DNA of 64,000 bases from Whalleya microplaca (lineage: Eukaryota > Ascomycota > Sordariomycetes > Xylariales > Xylariaceae): positions 248,001 to 312,000 of the forward strand of contig MU385748.1 of NCBI GenBank assembly GCA_022497155.1. Reading direction: 5' to 3'. This document shows positions 23,969-36,251 of this stretch, piece by piece (position 1 is the first letter of the stretch; each line of letters starts with the position of its first letter). A program made the translations under genes and the position numbers. The notes beneath the pieces are model-generated. The model saw only the letters and a list, made by a program, of their open reading frames with translations, did not search any database and was not told the DNA's origin.

Positions 23969-25160
23969 ATGGCCGAAGGTGTAGCGCCCGAAGGTGCAGC
24001 ACCTGGAGGTATAGGGGCGGCGGCGGATCTTCCTTACTTACAGGAGCTGACAGAACTTAAAAATACGAAGGACAAGGGGCTTGGTCTTTTCGCCAAGCGG
24101 GATATTAATCCCGGTAGCCTTATTACTCTGGAGAGTCCTATTCTACAGATCGAATATGATGCGACTGGCCCAAATGTCAGGTTGGAGCCTGAAATCGCTG
24201 CTTTTAATGCCCTTAGCGAGGAAGACCAACAGAAATACCTACAACTTTACGAGAGAATAGAACTCAGAGTCATATCCAGTGTCCGAAATCAACTTAAGCA
24301 GCCGAGGCCAGATAATTCTGTATTTACGCAAGAACAGATCAACCTATATACACGAGTCCATTGCATTTTTCGGGCGAACAACTTTTCGATACCCCGGGAA
24401 GGCGGAGGTAAATCCGATGGCGTTTTCCCCCAGGCGAGTAGATTCAATCATTCATGCGACCCTAATGTTACGTATTCACTTAATTGGAAACCGGGATATT
24501 GGGGTGCCGTGGCGTGCCGCTTTATTCCGAAAGGGGAAGAGTTGACAATCTCCTACCTCCCACTATCCTCGTCAAGGGAGGAACGACAGGTAGCGCTGTA
24601 TAATTTGTGGGGGTTTATATGTAAATGTTCTATGTGCGAAGGAAGAGACGAGTACGTGGAGGCACTGGAACGGTGCCGGAGATCACAAGAAGGCATCCCT
24701 ACTGAAGGCCAAAGGAACTGGGTGTTCGAGGACGTGGAGGACGAAGCCTTATCCGAACGGATTGACAGACGTTTGCAACTCGTTAGCGAAATGGGATGGA
24801 GGCCCGAGATATTTTTTGAGTAAGCATGAGGAGCTCACTTATGAATGTATTTTGATATCAACTAACACATTGAAAAGAGGAACACGTGCTGGTTACTATC
24901 ATAGTGACAGGTACGCTGCGCTGAGGGAGACTGATAAAGCCGAGGCCCTCAAACATTTACAATTGGTTGGTACACATCTGCACACGGCGTGTGTTGCAGG
25001 CTATGAGGAGTGGGGCGAGAAGGATGAGCTTGTGCAGGAGGCCCGGAACCATTACTTGAAGATCCGGGCCGAAATAGTGCAAAGCGAGGAAGCCGGAGAT
25101 GAAGATGATGACGGAGATGGAGATGACGGAGATGGAGGTGACGGAGCAGTTGAGATTTGA
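23969..25160 (+). CDS. SET-domain protein (SMYD/Set5-like lysine methyltransferase)
   Basis: Predicted protein-lysine methyltransferase. Exons 23969-24819 and 24878-25160 give 377 aa; the 58-bp intron has a GTAAGC donor, an ACTAAC branch site and an AAG acceptor. The start is the ATG of MAEGVAPEG; the upstream frame opens with TTG. The SET core begins KDKGLGLFAKRDINPGSLI, with the cofactor/substrate motif FNHSCDPNV (N160-H161-S162-C163), GEELTISY and a short Cys cluster CKCSMC (about 217-222) at the post-SET position. A helical C-terminal region follows (HLQLVGTHLHTACVAGYEEW), ending in an Asp/Gly-rich acidic tail. The separated, insert-bearing SET layout and helical tail match small fungal SET proteins of the Set5/SMYD type. 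The substrate is unknown. Confidence 0.87.
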
Positions 25161-26035
25161 GGTGGAGTCAGGGCAGTTGGTGACAAGGGAGACAGTGCTG
25201 AAGGGGCCGGCAATGCGGAAGGAGATCATGGTGTGGAAGACGCATGGAACGGGTTGGCCGGCGACGGCAACGGCAACGGCAACAGCAATGACGATCCATT
25301 CGAAACCCCTTTATGTGAACAGTGAAGGTAACTTAAATAGATGGGTAGACATGTATTGCATATACGTTAGATATCAATTGCAGGGGAGTTCCAATGGCTT
25401 TCACAGACACTGATGATGTACTGTTGTCACGTAGTAGCCCTTGTATACTCTGGGGTTTACATGTCAAGGGTACATACAGAACCCCCTTCCCCTTCCCCTC
25501 TGTCGCCGGTGAGAACGGAGTACAGAATACTATGTATATTACAGATTAAATCGGCCGTAATTGCTGTGTTAGGCAGCCGGTGTGACGGGGCAGATCATGT
25601 TGTTGGGTACTATTGAAGATGGGTAGGATGGGTAACCTTGGCAATAGTCACACGTGCGTTCTTAAACTTACTTAAGTATACACGCTGACATACTCCGTAC
25701 CTACAGGCTGACAGATGAATACCCGTGAGACTTATTGGCTCTGTTCTTTTCTTCCCTTCCCCCCCTCCAATATTGTATTCCTCGCAAGAAAAATACTTGT
25801 GAAACTTCACAATTGCCTTCAAGTTATAAATTATTCAGGACCTACGTACGTGAAGAAACAATACATGATATACGCGGTACCCGCCTAAGCCCCCACCTGT
25901 TCTCGTCATAGTTGCTAAAGCCTATTTAGGTACCTAGCTGCCTGCAGATTAACCTACGTACCTCAATTAGCGATAGATCCATCCCGAGCGTATACCACGT
26001 AGAGTAGCATCCCCTTTCGTGCATTCTCATTCGTC
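25161..26035. other. intergenic, with GACGGCAACGGCAACGG microrepeat
   Basis: 875 bp. Just after the SET stop there are short imperfect repeats (CGGCAACGGCAACGGCAACAG near 25263), then an ordinary promoter-like region. A TACTCCGTA motif is at 25691-25699 and several TACCTA/AGGTAC words lie at 25685-25960. Confidence 0.5.
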
Positions 26036-26713
26036 ATGGCACCCGTTACGGAATTCGCCTACTTGGGCCTCAAACCCAATGTCGACATGGTATTTCTTAG
26101 CAAGTCCATTGAGGTGCTCCTCGAACAGCCGGGTTGCCTGCGGGTCCGCTCATCCCTCGTGCACGAGGACAACAGCAAGCTCCGTCTGTTCGTGGATTGG
26201 GAGGGGATAGAGGCGCATCAGGACTTCACGAAGCGCCCCGCCTACGAGCCGTTCAAGGACCTGCTCCTGTCTGGCCTGGAGGGCCCGTCTTCGGTGTACC
26301 ACGTGTACCTTTCGCCGTTCCCCTCGACGGTGCTAGACAATGCGGAGGGGAAGGGCAAGTCGCCCGTCGCGGAGCTTTTGCATGCGTATTTTCCCGGCGG
26401 TGACGGTTACACGGCGGATCAGATAGCGAGCACATCAAAGGGCGCGCAGGATTTCCTAAACCAGCTTGTGGGCCTTGCTAAGCAGTCCACCGGAGAGACT
26501 GCGGTCGGCTGGGCAGTCGAGGAGCTCGAGTTCAAAGGGGAGAAGTGCCGTGCTTTGGTGATCGCTATTGGCTGGGAGAGCGTGGATGCTCATAAGAAAT
26601 TCCGAGAAACAGAGGACTTCGCCAAGCTCATCCCACTCCTGAGAGGCTTAGAAGGTCTGAAGGGCATGCAGGTGTCCCATATCAGCAATGCTGTCCATGA
26701 ACGCAGCAATTAG
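26036..26713 (+). CDS. dimeric alpha/beta-barrel (ABM-like) two-domain protein
   Basis: A single-exon 225-aa protein with no signal peptide or membrane segment. Two consecutive ferredoxin-like units are visible: residues about 1-100 (MVFLSKSIEVLLEQPGCLRV, then LRLFVDWEGIEAHQDFTKRP and YHVYLSPFPS) and about 110-215 (QDFLNQLVGLAKQSTG, LVIAIGWESVDAHKKFRETE, MQVSHISN). The pattern beta-helix-beta-beta with W-E...H..F is that of antibiotic-biosynthesis-monooxygenase/Dabb-like barrels. Some of these are heme-less oxygenases, others cyclases or stress proteins. Catalytic residues cannot be assigned, so the function stays open. Confidence 0.72.
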   Translation: MAPVTEFAYLGLKPNVDMVFLSKSIEVLLEQPGCLRVRSSLVHEDNSKLRLFVDWEGIEAHQDFTKRPAYEPFKDLLLSGLEGPSSVYHVYLSPFPSTVLDNAEGKGKSPVAELLHAYFPGGDGYTADQIASTSKGAQDFLNQLVGLAKQSTGETAVGWAVEELEFKGEKCRALVIAIGWESVDAHKKFRETEDFAKLIPLLRGLEGLKGMQVSHISNAVHERSN

Positions 26714-27512
26714 TTTAAGCAATTGTTCTCATTGCTTGAGCATTTCTTCTAGTGCGCTTGAGGACTAGGTATCAAGCGTGAACTCAAGTCTTGATGACCA
26801 TTTTACTTAGGTACTTTGAGAAACAACGAAGGAAATAGTAGATTGACATATGGTTCAATCGCTTGACGAAATCATGAATATAAACATACAACCTCAAGGA
26901 CTCTATAACCAACGCAGTGAAGAAGATAGCAGCACGAACACTGAACTACTCAATATCAAGTAATAAGCCCTAAATAGAGCAACACCCTGCGAAGCCTCAA
27001 ATAGTGGCACTTCCCTAGTAATGACTACTTGTGCTACTTACCACCTGTGTCTTTTAAGACAGAATCAAAAGATTGCCGTATTGAAGTTTTTAGACTATGA
27101 CCCTAAGTTGGACTCCTTTCCTAGGCCGCAGTTCTGTTAGCATTGTAGCAATTCTGCCGATATGTTCCACGTCAGTAGCTCCCACGCTGCCAGCCTGGAG
27201 TAAGATTGTTACCTAATGAGTATTAGCAATGCAGCTTACTTCAGCGCTGACATGAGTGGTTCAATCGATTTGACTGAGACATAGCAGCTCCAAAGCCAAA
27301 TATTCTTAGAAACTATCATAATTGGCCTTTCTGCCTATAAATAATCCCGGGGGATATCAGGTACGGTTAAGATTCTGCTATACACAGAAACTCGGACTAA
27401 CTGTTACAAGTTTCTCACTTCAAGATAATACACCTTTAAAATAGATGATTCAAAAAGGCAAAATTAGAGTATCAGAGCCGCGAATGAAATGCTTCTAAGC
27501 TAGCGATGGTGA
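26714..27512. other. intergenic, nothing recognised
   Basis: 799 bp between two convergent 3' ends. Low coding potential, no repeat seen. Confidence 0.5.
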
Positions 27513-28242
27513 TCACATGTCGTTGACTAACAAACAGGACAGAGTACGGACAGCAAAGAGCGGTCCGAAAGCGCCGCTTACTGCACCAGATCCCATGGCA
27601 CCTATTCCCATTACTGCCCCGCAGTCAGCCCAGCCTGTCTCTTTTCTGTAGTAGATAGTTAGTCATATGAGATTGATTGTCAATATACGAGTAAGATATG
27701 GCTTGAGCTTACTGCTTTATGCTGACGGATACACCTATCCAGTCGATTTGAGCGTTTTTTTCATCTGCTCTCGAGACACCGAATTCCTTGGGGCCCATCC
27801 ATTGGACGGGCTCTAGGTATTGTCTTAGCTGTCTATCAAGAAAAGCTAGCCATATCAAGGTCAAGGCGGTGGCCTATAGGAAGGGCGAGATGAGAGAAGA
27901 AAACTCACCATTATCGCAAGTACCACCACCCCAGTTGCTACCGGAGTGTGTGCAATCAGGCTTGTATATCTTCTTCTCGCTTGTCTGTACCTCTTTTATG
28001 ACTTGCTTGGCTACATCAGCGATGGCGTTCTTCTCCCAAGTCATGAAGGATACATCCAAGAGTTCGAACTTCAGTATCAGCTGAGGCTCTGCCCTCCTTT
28101 TTCGATTGCCGGACAAGGTCCACCAGTGATACCTCGAGGATTTAAATATACGAGAATACGAGTTTTAGACTATCAGAAGGCTGATCACTTACCTGGTATA
28201 AAGAGATACTACACAATGAATATCCTCTCACTGAAGCGACAT
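27513..28242 (-). CDS. unrecognised four-exon small protein (155 aa)
   Basis: Modelled exons are 28242-28232 (11 nt, MSLQ), 28132-27909, 27812-27713 and 27645-27513. All introns are GT-AG and the frame closes at 155 aa. The product reads YHWWTLSGNRKRRAEPQ, then FELLDVSFMTWEKNAIADVA, DCTHSGSNWGGGTCDN, EPVQWMGPKEFGVSRADEKN and a Gly/Ala-rich C-terminus (GAVMGIGAMGSGAVSGAFG). No signal peptide by eye. The tiny first exon is the weakest part; the three downstream exons are supported by open frame and splice consensus. I do not know a family. The Gly-rich end could insert in or lie on a membrane, which is inference only. Confidence 0.5.
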
Positions 28243-28323
28243 GCAACGTAATATGAAAATAAAGACCTTCACGCCCACACAGAAAAGGGGGTAACATCAA
28301 TTAGACTACAGCTAAATCTAACA

Positions 28324-29082
28324 CTACACCTCCCCCAAGCTCGCCTCCACAAACACCTGCCACACGCCCAAATACTCCAAGCGGCGCCTCAGGAGCATCA
28401 CGATCTCCTCCTTCTCGCGGGCCAACACCCGCAGCAGCGTGACGCGGAGGCAATCCTCGTCCTCGACCGCCAGCCTCATCGCCGCCTTCATGTGCGCCAG
28501 CGCGTACGCCGCCGTGAACCAGTCCGCGAAGATCTCCGTCATCCCGTGCATGGTGCCCACGCGCCCCTCGCTCGCGTCCTGCGCCTGCGCGAACCAGGCC
28601 GCCTCCGCCTCGTCCGGCTCCCGCGCCTCTGGGGACAAGGCCGCGTCTCGCTCCCCGCTACTACCACTTACCTTCAGCGCACGCGCAACACGCCACACCT
28701 CGCTGGCGGGAAGCGAGCCCGGCGAGCCCGCGCAGCCGTCATTCGCAGCGACTGCGAGCTCGGCTCTCAGCACACCACTAATCACACTCTCACGCCCACA
28801 CTCCCCCGGGACCCCACCTGGAATTATCATCAGATTCCGTCGCAGGGTCTCAGCGACAGCGCAGCGCACGCGCGCGAGCAGGCGGTCGCACCGCCGGCAC
28901 ACGGCGTCGTGGAAGTCGGGCTCGGCGTCGACGACGAGGCCCTCGCAGCCGCCGAAGACGCCGCCGTCGGGCGCGGCCGCGAGCGCCGCCGCGCAGAACT
29001 CGCGCGTGTAGTCCGTCGCGCGCCTGCCGGTCGTGTGGCCGTAGACGGCGCAGCCGGCGTGGTGCTTGAGGAATCTGCACAT
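28324..29082 (-). CDS. Cys-rich small fungal protein, function unknown
   Basis: A 252-aa open frame with a true ATG (MCRFLKHHAGCAVYGH). The first 65 residues carry C2, C11, H16, C30, C46, C62 and C65, a spacing seen in many short fungal proteins thought to bind zinc. The C-terminal half is helical and charged (ADWFTAAYALAHMKAAMRLA, LLRVLAREKEEIVMLLRRRL). The middle (about residues 88-150) looks less coding-like. An in-frame GT-AG intron from a donor near 28820 to CCCCAG near 28628 would remove about 64 residues and give a protein of about 188 aa. Both versions keep the frame. The very high GC makes long open frames on the opposite strand; these are shadows. Confidence 0.55.
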   Translation of the reverse strand: MCRFLKHHAGCAVYGHTTGRRATDYTREFCAAALAAAPDGGVFGGCEGLVVDAEPDFHDAVCRRCDRLLARVRCAVAETLRRNLMIIPGGVPGECGRESVISGVLRAELAVAANDGCAGSPGSLPASEVWRVARALKVSGSSGERDAALSPEAREPDEAEAAWFAQAQDASEGRVGTMHGMTEIFADWFTAAYALAHMKAAMRLAVEDEDCLRVTLLRVLAREKEEIVMLLRRRLEYLGVWQVFVEASLGEV

Positions 29083-29923
29083 TCTGTCTGGGACGAAGGG
29101 GGGAAGGGAGGGAGGGAGGGAGGGAAGGAGGACGGAGGATGGATGGAGCCGTACTTACCTGCGGCTTATGACCTGCTGTGGCTAGATACGATGATGGCTG
29201 CTGGAATGTGCCTGTCTACCTTGATGGCGGTAGACTGATAGGGTGTATTTTTGGTTGGGGATGGTTTAGCTTCTCATTCTGCCCCAAACCACAATGGTAT
29301 TGTACGTGCCTGGACCATATCTTATATGCTTCTCCATCAAAGGACAGCGACACTACAATGACAAAGCTCTTTGTTCGGGAATCTTTGTCTCCAACGCACA
29401 ATAGCAAGACTTCGTGGTCTGTATCTTTCATTTGATTGCCATTGTTAGGTAATAACGTGAGCCGGCTGGTTGTAGGTCGTCAAAGCAATGTTTGAAGGCA
29501 GCAAGTCGTAATGTAAAGGGACTAGCGAATAGCTAAGGACGTAAGTTCAAAAGATTGTATAAGCCAGTGGTAAAGTTGAAAATCCAGAAACGTGTATACT
29601 CCTTTATATAACTGGCTTCAATGACAAGATGTTAGCACTCCAGCTCGAACATAATACTCAAGCTCGTAAAATCTGCTAAGATATCTTCATGACTAAAAGC
29701 CTATATACGTTAAACTATCTACCAACGCAGTGTATTGGGTATCTATCCAAGCCCACCCAAAGCCACAAGAAAACCTAACCAAGCCTCACTCATTCATTCC
29801 AATCAATCAATCCCCGCGTGCCCCAGGTGAAGACCACTCAGGGGTACCCGTATCTAAGGTATATATATAAATGTATATATGCAGACCCCAAACGCCCATA
29901 AAAATGCTCTTCTCTTCCATCGC
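29083..29923. other. intergenic with GGGA microsatellite
   Basis: 841 bp. A GGGA/GGAG simple repeat occupies about 29101-29130 just upstream of the Cys-rich gene. The remainder is ordinary AT-rich sequence with a CCCCAACCCCAACCCCAAG tract near 29936 that belongs to the next gene's coding end. Confidence 0.55.
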
Positions 29924-32900
29924 TCATACACCCCTCCCCAACCCCAACCCCAAGCCCGCGTTACCACCCCCACCATCGTCCATATCCCCCACCTCCCCCT
30001 CCCCATCCCCGTCACCAATCCCATCATCCTCAGCCGCAGCCCTCCTCAACCTCTCGCGGACTCCGGGGTCCTGCTCGAGCTCCTGCCAGACCTCCAAGCC
30101 CCAGTCCTCGAGGTTATTACTATCATCATCATCGTCGGCGTCACTCCTCCTCCGACTCCACGGCGGCCACGCCCACAGGCCCGCGATGGTGAGGTTGCGC
30201 TTGGCGGCCTTGTACGCGGTCTCGAGCGCGACGAGCACGACCACCACGACGATCAGCGTGAGCCACCACACGGGGTCCCGGCCGAAGGTATCCGTGAAGC
30301 CGCTGCGCGCGGCGTACGGGCTCGGCTGCGGCGCGTAGACGGCGGCCAGGAACGCGTTCCAGGCCCACCACCCGGCGAAGGTGAGGCCGAAGGCGCCTAG
30401 CACGATGGCGGTTTTGTGGTGGATCTCCAGCATGCTGTGGTTTCCGTTAGTGGGGATTGCGGAGAATACGGGGTTTCGGATAGAATCAGACTCACAAGAG
30501 TTTCCAGTTGATCCACACGATGCTGATCGTGAAGGCCAGGTCGCCCAGCGCAAAGAGCCCATCATCGCGGGCTTGTCCGAACACGCTGTAGGCAGCCCAG
30601 GTACCAAGCCATATGAGCACACCCTCCGTCGCCGCGGCAGCCATCCAACGCATGAATCTCGGTATGTTGAGCTCCTTGTTCCTCTGCCCGTGTACGTAGA
30701 GCTCGGGGACAGCGAGGAGCGTCTCCGCGCTGAGGTCCTGCTCCCAGATACCCATGCAGACGACACACAAACTCGTGAACAGCGTATTGAGCACGGTGAG
30801 ACTCCAGCTCTCGTACAGACTGGTCCCGCTGTACCCATTATAACGCTGATACATAGCTGGGGGTATATAAAAGAACATCTCTTTCCAAAAAGTCGCAAGG
30901 ATAAACTTCGCTGTGCGGACGTAATTCCACCGCCCGTGTACTAGAAGCAAGCGCTGCAAAAACCGGAACTTCGCGATGGCGTAGTCGGCCACGCGCGCAG
31001 CTTGGAGTCCCTCCTTACCGGAAATACCAACACCCACATGAGAAGCCGAGATCATAGCTAAGTCGTTGGCACCATCACCGATAGCGAGGGTGAGGGCACC
31101 TGGTACACGTTGTCGGATAGCTTGAACAATCATGGACTTTTGAGCTGGCGAAGCACGGCAGCAGATTACAGAGTCTATCGTGGGAATAAGCGTATAGAAG
31201 AGTTCTGTAAGTCGCTTCGACTGTTCCACGGCTGCTAGGGTTTGCCCATCAATGACGACAACACTGTGGATGCAGCCGGACTGGATATCCTCGGCTATGT
31301 CTGTGATCTGCACCTCCACCGAGCCCTTGGAGGAATCAAGGATGAAAATATCGGAACCTGGGCGGCAGATTCGCGCAGAGTGAGCGATATTGATTGCCGT
31401 TTCCCGTTTATCTCCAGTCAACATCCAGATCTTGATGTTCGCACGTCGGAGTTTGTCGATGGTTTCTGGAACGCCGACCTGGAGCTTATCTTCGATGGCT
31501 GTTGCTCCAACTAGGTCAAACGACTGCTCAATCATCTCACCTGCTGCCTCAATTTTGTCTTGACGGTTGACTAAACTCGTCGTCGCCGCATTGTAAATCT
31601 TCCTCCAGGCGTTATACTCCGATTCGGGGATAAATTTGCGGGCATACAGGAGGGTGCGTAGGCCTTCGGTGGCAAAATCGTCTAGGTGTTTGAAACATCG
31701 ACTGAAAATAGTTGACTCGTCAATGATAGAAGAATCATCTAGGAACTTGAATTTCTCAGGTATCGGACTGGGAGACAGTGGGACTGGCTTGGACAGTATC
31801 GTCGTCACATCTAGAGACGTCGTGCGAATGCCAAGAGACGGACGGGGTTTGTCCTCAGATAGTCGTGATCTGAAACCTTCCACCGATCTACTCCTCGAAA
31901 CTGCTGGCCTTTTGGTGGGCGTAGGAGGCTGATTGGGACCTATACTGTTTCGATTCAATGCTATGCTTCGTCGTAGATTCAGGCTCGGGCGACCCCCGAA
32001 ACTATTTCTCACTTCCAACTGTTCGCTTCTCCGTAGAAGTTCCTGCTCCACCTCTATACTCTTACGTACTTCTGTCGCTCTTTGCATGGCTAAATGGGCT
32101 AGTTTTAACCTCGGCATGATCATTGAGTCTGCGCCCTTGCAGATGATACATATCCTACCATCGGGAAAGCGGACCACAATGGACATGCGTTTCCTTTTGC
32201 TGCTAAACTCGATGACATCCAAGATCTGGTAGACTTCCGCCTTTTCGCTGCCGTCGCCGTTGTCAATCTGCAAAGTCACAGTTTGCGAGGACCGATGAGT
32301 TACTAGATACCCGAGCTCGTGGGCTGCGCGTACGAGTGCTAGTTCATCTGGCGACGAGGCTTGGAAATCAACCTTCCCATCACTGATCTCCGGTAAACAT
32401 GTATGACAAAGCGCCATGCAGAGGATATATTCTTTCGCTCGCCTAGCGAAAGGCGACGCCGGCCTCAACCTGATATACTCCAGCAGATCTGTAGTTGTCA
32501 CCTCGGGTTGCAAACGGTCAGGGCGACCTGTTGATCTCCATTGCGAGGAGGATCTCCTGGGCTGGGGCGAAAACGCAGATTCTGACGAGGATCGAGGATA
32601 CAGTTCGATATCTTCGTGAATCACACTGGCATGCTCCCTAGACTTTCGTGGTGAGAGCGGTCCCGCGGGAACTGTGAGACCAGGGCTGGGACTAGGATTG
32701 AGACCGGGATTTATCGTAGGGATAGTTTGTTCGCTTTCAATATCCATCGTATGCAACCAAGCTGTTCCAGCGATACTCATTTTGCGGAACTTCATCACGT
32801 TTTCCGTGAGAGTACCGGTTTTGTCAGAGAAGATATAGCTCACCTGCCCAAGATTCTCCAGAATGGTGTTGGTGTTACATCGCGCTGGTGTATCGGTTGC

Positions 32901-34280
32901 TTCATCATACATCTCAACATCGCCGTTCAACATAAGCATCTGGCCCAGTTTTGTTATCTCCAAACTCACATAGAGTGCGAGTGGGATGACATTGTTGAAC
33001 ATGATCGCATAGCCGATGATGATTTGTTTGAACTCGACAGTGGCCATTGAAATGTACCACGAAAACTGCTCGGTAGATTGTCGCCAGATGATATATCCCA
33101 TTGAGCACCCTACGGACAGGATGATGACATAGATTGCCAGAGTGATGACGATTTTGTTAGCGACGGCTTCCAATGCCGGTTTCTTCGCATCGGGGTGCTG
33201 ATTCGCGTTCATTCGGATTTTGCATTCCTCTCCAGTGTTGATCACCATACCAATGGCACAACCAGTATTCCTGAGTGTACTGCCCCTGTATACGGCTTCA
33301 TTGGGCGTCAGGGGAAGCGTCTGTCCATGCACCGTGACACGGCCGTCAAAGTGATAGAGATCAGGATTGGGGTCCTCAACAACGAACTCAGCCTGGCAGG
33401 AGCGAATGCCGGCGATGCTGCCACAATCCTTGAAGTCTGGGAGAGACTGCCTGCTTTTGAGATTCGTCTCCCCATCCAAATCCATCGTATCGACATAAGC
33501 CGATCCATTTTCGCCGGTACCATATAGGAGAACCAGGTCTGCAGGTACCGGCTCGTCACGGGCTAGCTTGATAACGTCACCGACCTTGATGTTCTGCCAC
33601 TTGGTCTTTCTCCAGGAATACTCGCCATCCGTCTCATGATCATTAACTTCGACGTCTGTCTCGCTGTCCGTCTCCAAGATCTTGGATTTGCTGAGAAGCC
33701 ATCTCCGGGTTGGAAAGGTTAGAGCAGATTCCGCAGGCTCAGACTTGAGGACCCTCGTCGTGTTGGCATTCTCGAGGTTGTCCAATCGATGGCGCTTGTA
33801 ATCGTCATAGCCTTCCTTCACGATGGTCAAGAGCACGAAGAAAAGCAGAGGGAGGATGGTGGTGTAATTTCCGGTAGTACTGAGTCCCGGAATTGTTTGC
33901 GGAACACCGACGCAGAGGAAGTAGAAATTGGCCAATCGCGTAAACTGAAAAAAGATTTGCTTCGGGAAGAAATCGTATATTGTGTATCTCGAGGTGCGGA
34001 TCGTGTTGGAGATGTACTGGTGACCGCGTCGCTCGTCGACGAGGGGCTGTTCGCGCCCGACTTGTAAGGGGATGTGCCGTCCATCTTGAGAAGGCCTCAG
34101 GGGCTTCTGACGTAGAATGGTCTCGAGGATAAATTTCTTGTAACAATGTGTAGCGCATTCGTGTATTGTGTCCTGGGCTTTATATAATCGCATTCGGGAC
34201 CGTTGTGCCAAAGTCTCAGTCACGTCTTCTTCTTCTTCTTTTGCAATATCAAAGTCTATAGGACTGGAGGTTCGAGGCAT
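29924..34280 (-). CDS. P4-ATPase, phospholipid flippase (Dnf3-like)
   Basis: Integral membrane ATPase that moves phospholipids to the cytosolic leaflet in Golgi/endosome/plasma membranes. Exons 34280-30496 and 30434-29924 give 1431 aa. The start is the ATG of MPRTSSPIDFD; the upstream frame opens with TTG. Key motifs are LANFYFLCVGVPQ in TM1, DLDGETNLKSRQSL (DGET about 269-272), the TM4 stretch NNVIPLALYVSLE, the phosphorylation site DKTGTLT (D486), KGAD (about 715) and the hinge GDGANDLAMI (about 1068). Two Ser/Pro-rich, probably phosphorylated insertions sit in the cytosolic loop, one just after DKTGTLT and one after KGAD. Such inserts and the TM4 pattern point to the Dnf3/DnfD branch rather than Drs2 or Neo1; this subgroup call is moderate. 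The second exon adds TM segments and an acidic, Gly-rich tail. It is divergent from Vps9, another endosomal-traffic gene. Confidence 0.93.
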
Positions 34281-36251
34281 TATGCATCGGTTTGAGCGGA
34301 TGTGGTCGCATTGCCGAACCTTGCACTTGTCGGGACGGTCTCGTCGAGCATGGAAGCAAAGCAAGTCTATCTAATAAGCGCTGGGCGAGCGATGGTGCCA
34401 AGCGCGCAACAGGCATGCAACAGACAACACTGCTGCTTTTGAACGATTTAACGAACGTACAGGGGAATTGGAACGAATGTATGGCCTCCCAGAGCGACGT
34501 CGACCGGCTTCCGGAGCGGTACAGAGGGAATTGAGCCCTTCAACTTGACTTTGGGGTGTTGTAGATGGAGGAAGCGAGGATTAGAGAGGGATCGGGTCGG
34601 GTCAGATGTTGCACGATGGGGCCGCAGGGCCGCAGCATCCTTTTTGACAATCTTTTTTGACATGCCGGGTTCTGCCCGTAATGCCGCAGTCCATGCCAAA
34701 GTGCGTGCGTACAGATGTGCTAAGGTACATAGGTACGCCTAGCGGCTTGGCTTTGTTGGTTATGCAACTGCTAGGAACCCGTACGGCATGCAGCATGACG
34801 ACTAGCTCCCCCCAGCCAAGGCCCCCATTCCCTGTAAAGGCCCCTGTAAGAGAACTTGTTGAATCTATCATTGTCACCACACAGTCCACACTAGAATGCC
34901 CCGAATGCATGTGTAAGAGCCATTGGGTACGAATAGTTTCGTCTTCATCCCGCTTTCCACATCAAGCTACTGAAGATCTGCTATAGTAGTATAATTCTGG
35001 GATGACTACTTAATCTAGGAGTATAACTATAGAGTTTTATATCAATAGTCTAAAGAATAACATTGTAGGGAACAGTGTAAGAGGATAGATAGCCTTTGAA
35101 ATCTAGTCTTGGCATATCCACATACAGTTAATCTCGTATTCGGTAAGGATGGGTGACCATGAGGGAAACATATCAAGTTTTCCAGACCGGCATAAGCATC
35201 ACGAAATCAATACCTACCTAACTGCGCTGGGGGAGACACAAATAGAGAGAACTCGTAAGGATAATGGGTAAAGAGAATATATTCATGCATTCGCGACTGT
35301 TATGAGACTACATTACCTAGCGTACTTGTTTCTTATCATTCACTATGTGTAATGCCTGCTGTAGATATACTTGATTGATACCGAATACATATATAAAGTC
35401 AACATATTCTAAGATAAAATGACCACGGTAAGGAAGCTGTTCAATCAAATGGATTGCCTATCCTGTTCAGAGGAATCGAATTGTTACCGAATCCATACTT
35501 ATAACTGATTGATAGCTGGGCACCATAGCCTATAGTAGCTTTGTGATATAATAGGTAAGAGACTATGGGTATGATAGCGTACGTGTACACGAGTATGAGA
35601 CAAATAAAGAGAGCTTTTTATTCAATGCACAGCGAAGAAATTACATGACAAGATGAAATTGGTATGATGAGTCAGGCGTATGTTTCTATTCTAGCATTTT
35701 GATATACTTTATTCTTTCATACCCTCACCAGATATATGAGTGTGTATGTACGGAGTATATGTAGTCATATATCCTGCTAACATAATAGGCAGTATTAAGC
35801 CAGTAAACTGTAGTGTAACTTTTTAGAATTGCGGGTTGCAGGATTGTCTCGATTCGGCCCGCATTTGGTTCAACAATCAAGATAGGCAGATCGTCTGTGG
35901 CCGTTCAGCCGTTTCTGCCGTTATTGTGGCTTATTAGTCAGTGGGGGTCTTCATGTGTGGCTGTTCATGAGTGGATCATGGATGGATAGGTATCGGTCTT
36001 GCAGCTGACCCTCGGGCGAGCGATAACGATAAACCTAGCCCAGTACGTATGTACATACATGGATGCATTTATACCATTTATACATACATGCATTCTCCAG
36101 ACGCACCGCCATCCTCAACCTACCTACATACACCACAGAACCCATAACACAGACCACAAGAAAACACAACACTACACAACTCCTCCTCCTCCTCCCACCC
36201 CTCCAGGCACCTCCAGGCACCTAGGTCGCAAGTGGCTGCAGCTCTTCGTGC
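34281..36251. other. divergent intergenic region between flippase and VPS9
   Basis: 1.97 kb. No convincing gene. TACGGAGTA occurs at 35749-35757, in the distal VPS9 promoter. The last 200 bp before the VPS9 start are C/T-rich with CATACATACATG words and CTCCTCCTCC, typical of fungal promoters and 5' leaders. Confidence 0.5.

Noticed and set aside
28628..28671. 44-bp GTAAGT...CCCCAG intron in the Cys-rich gene
   Set aside because: Too short for a fungal intron and it throws the helical C-terminus out of frame.
28439..29238. Long plus-strand open frames opposite the Cys-rich gene
   Set aside because: Arg/Ala/Ser-rich shadows in very GC-rich DNA; the minus strand has the ATG and the ordered Cys pattern.
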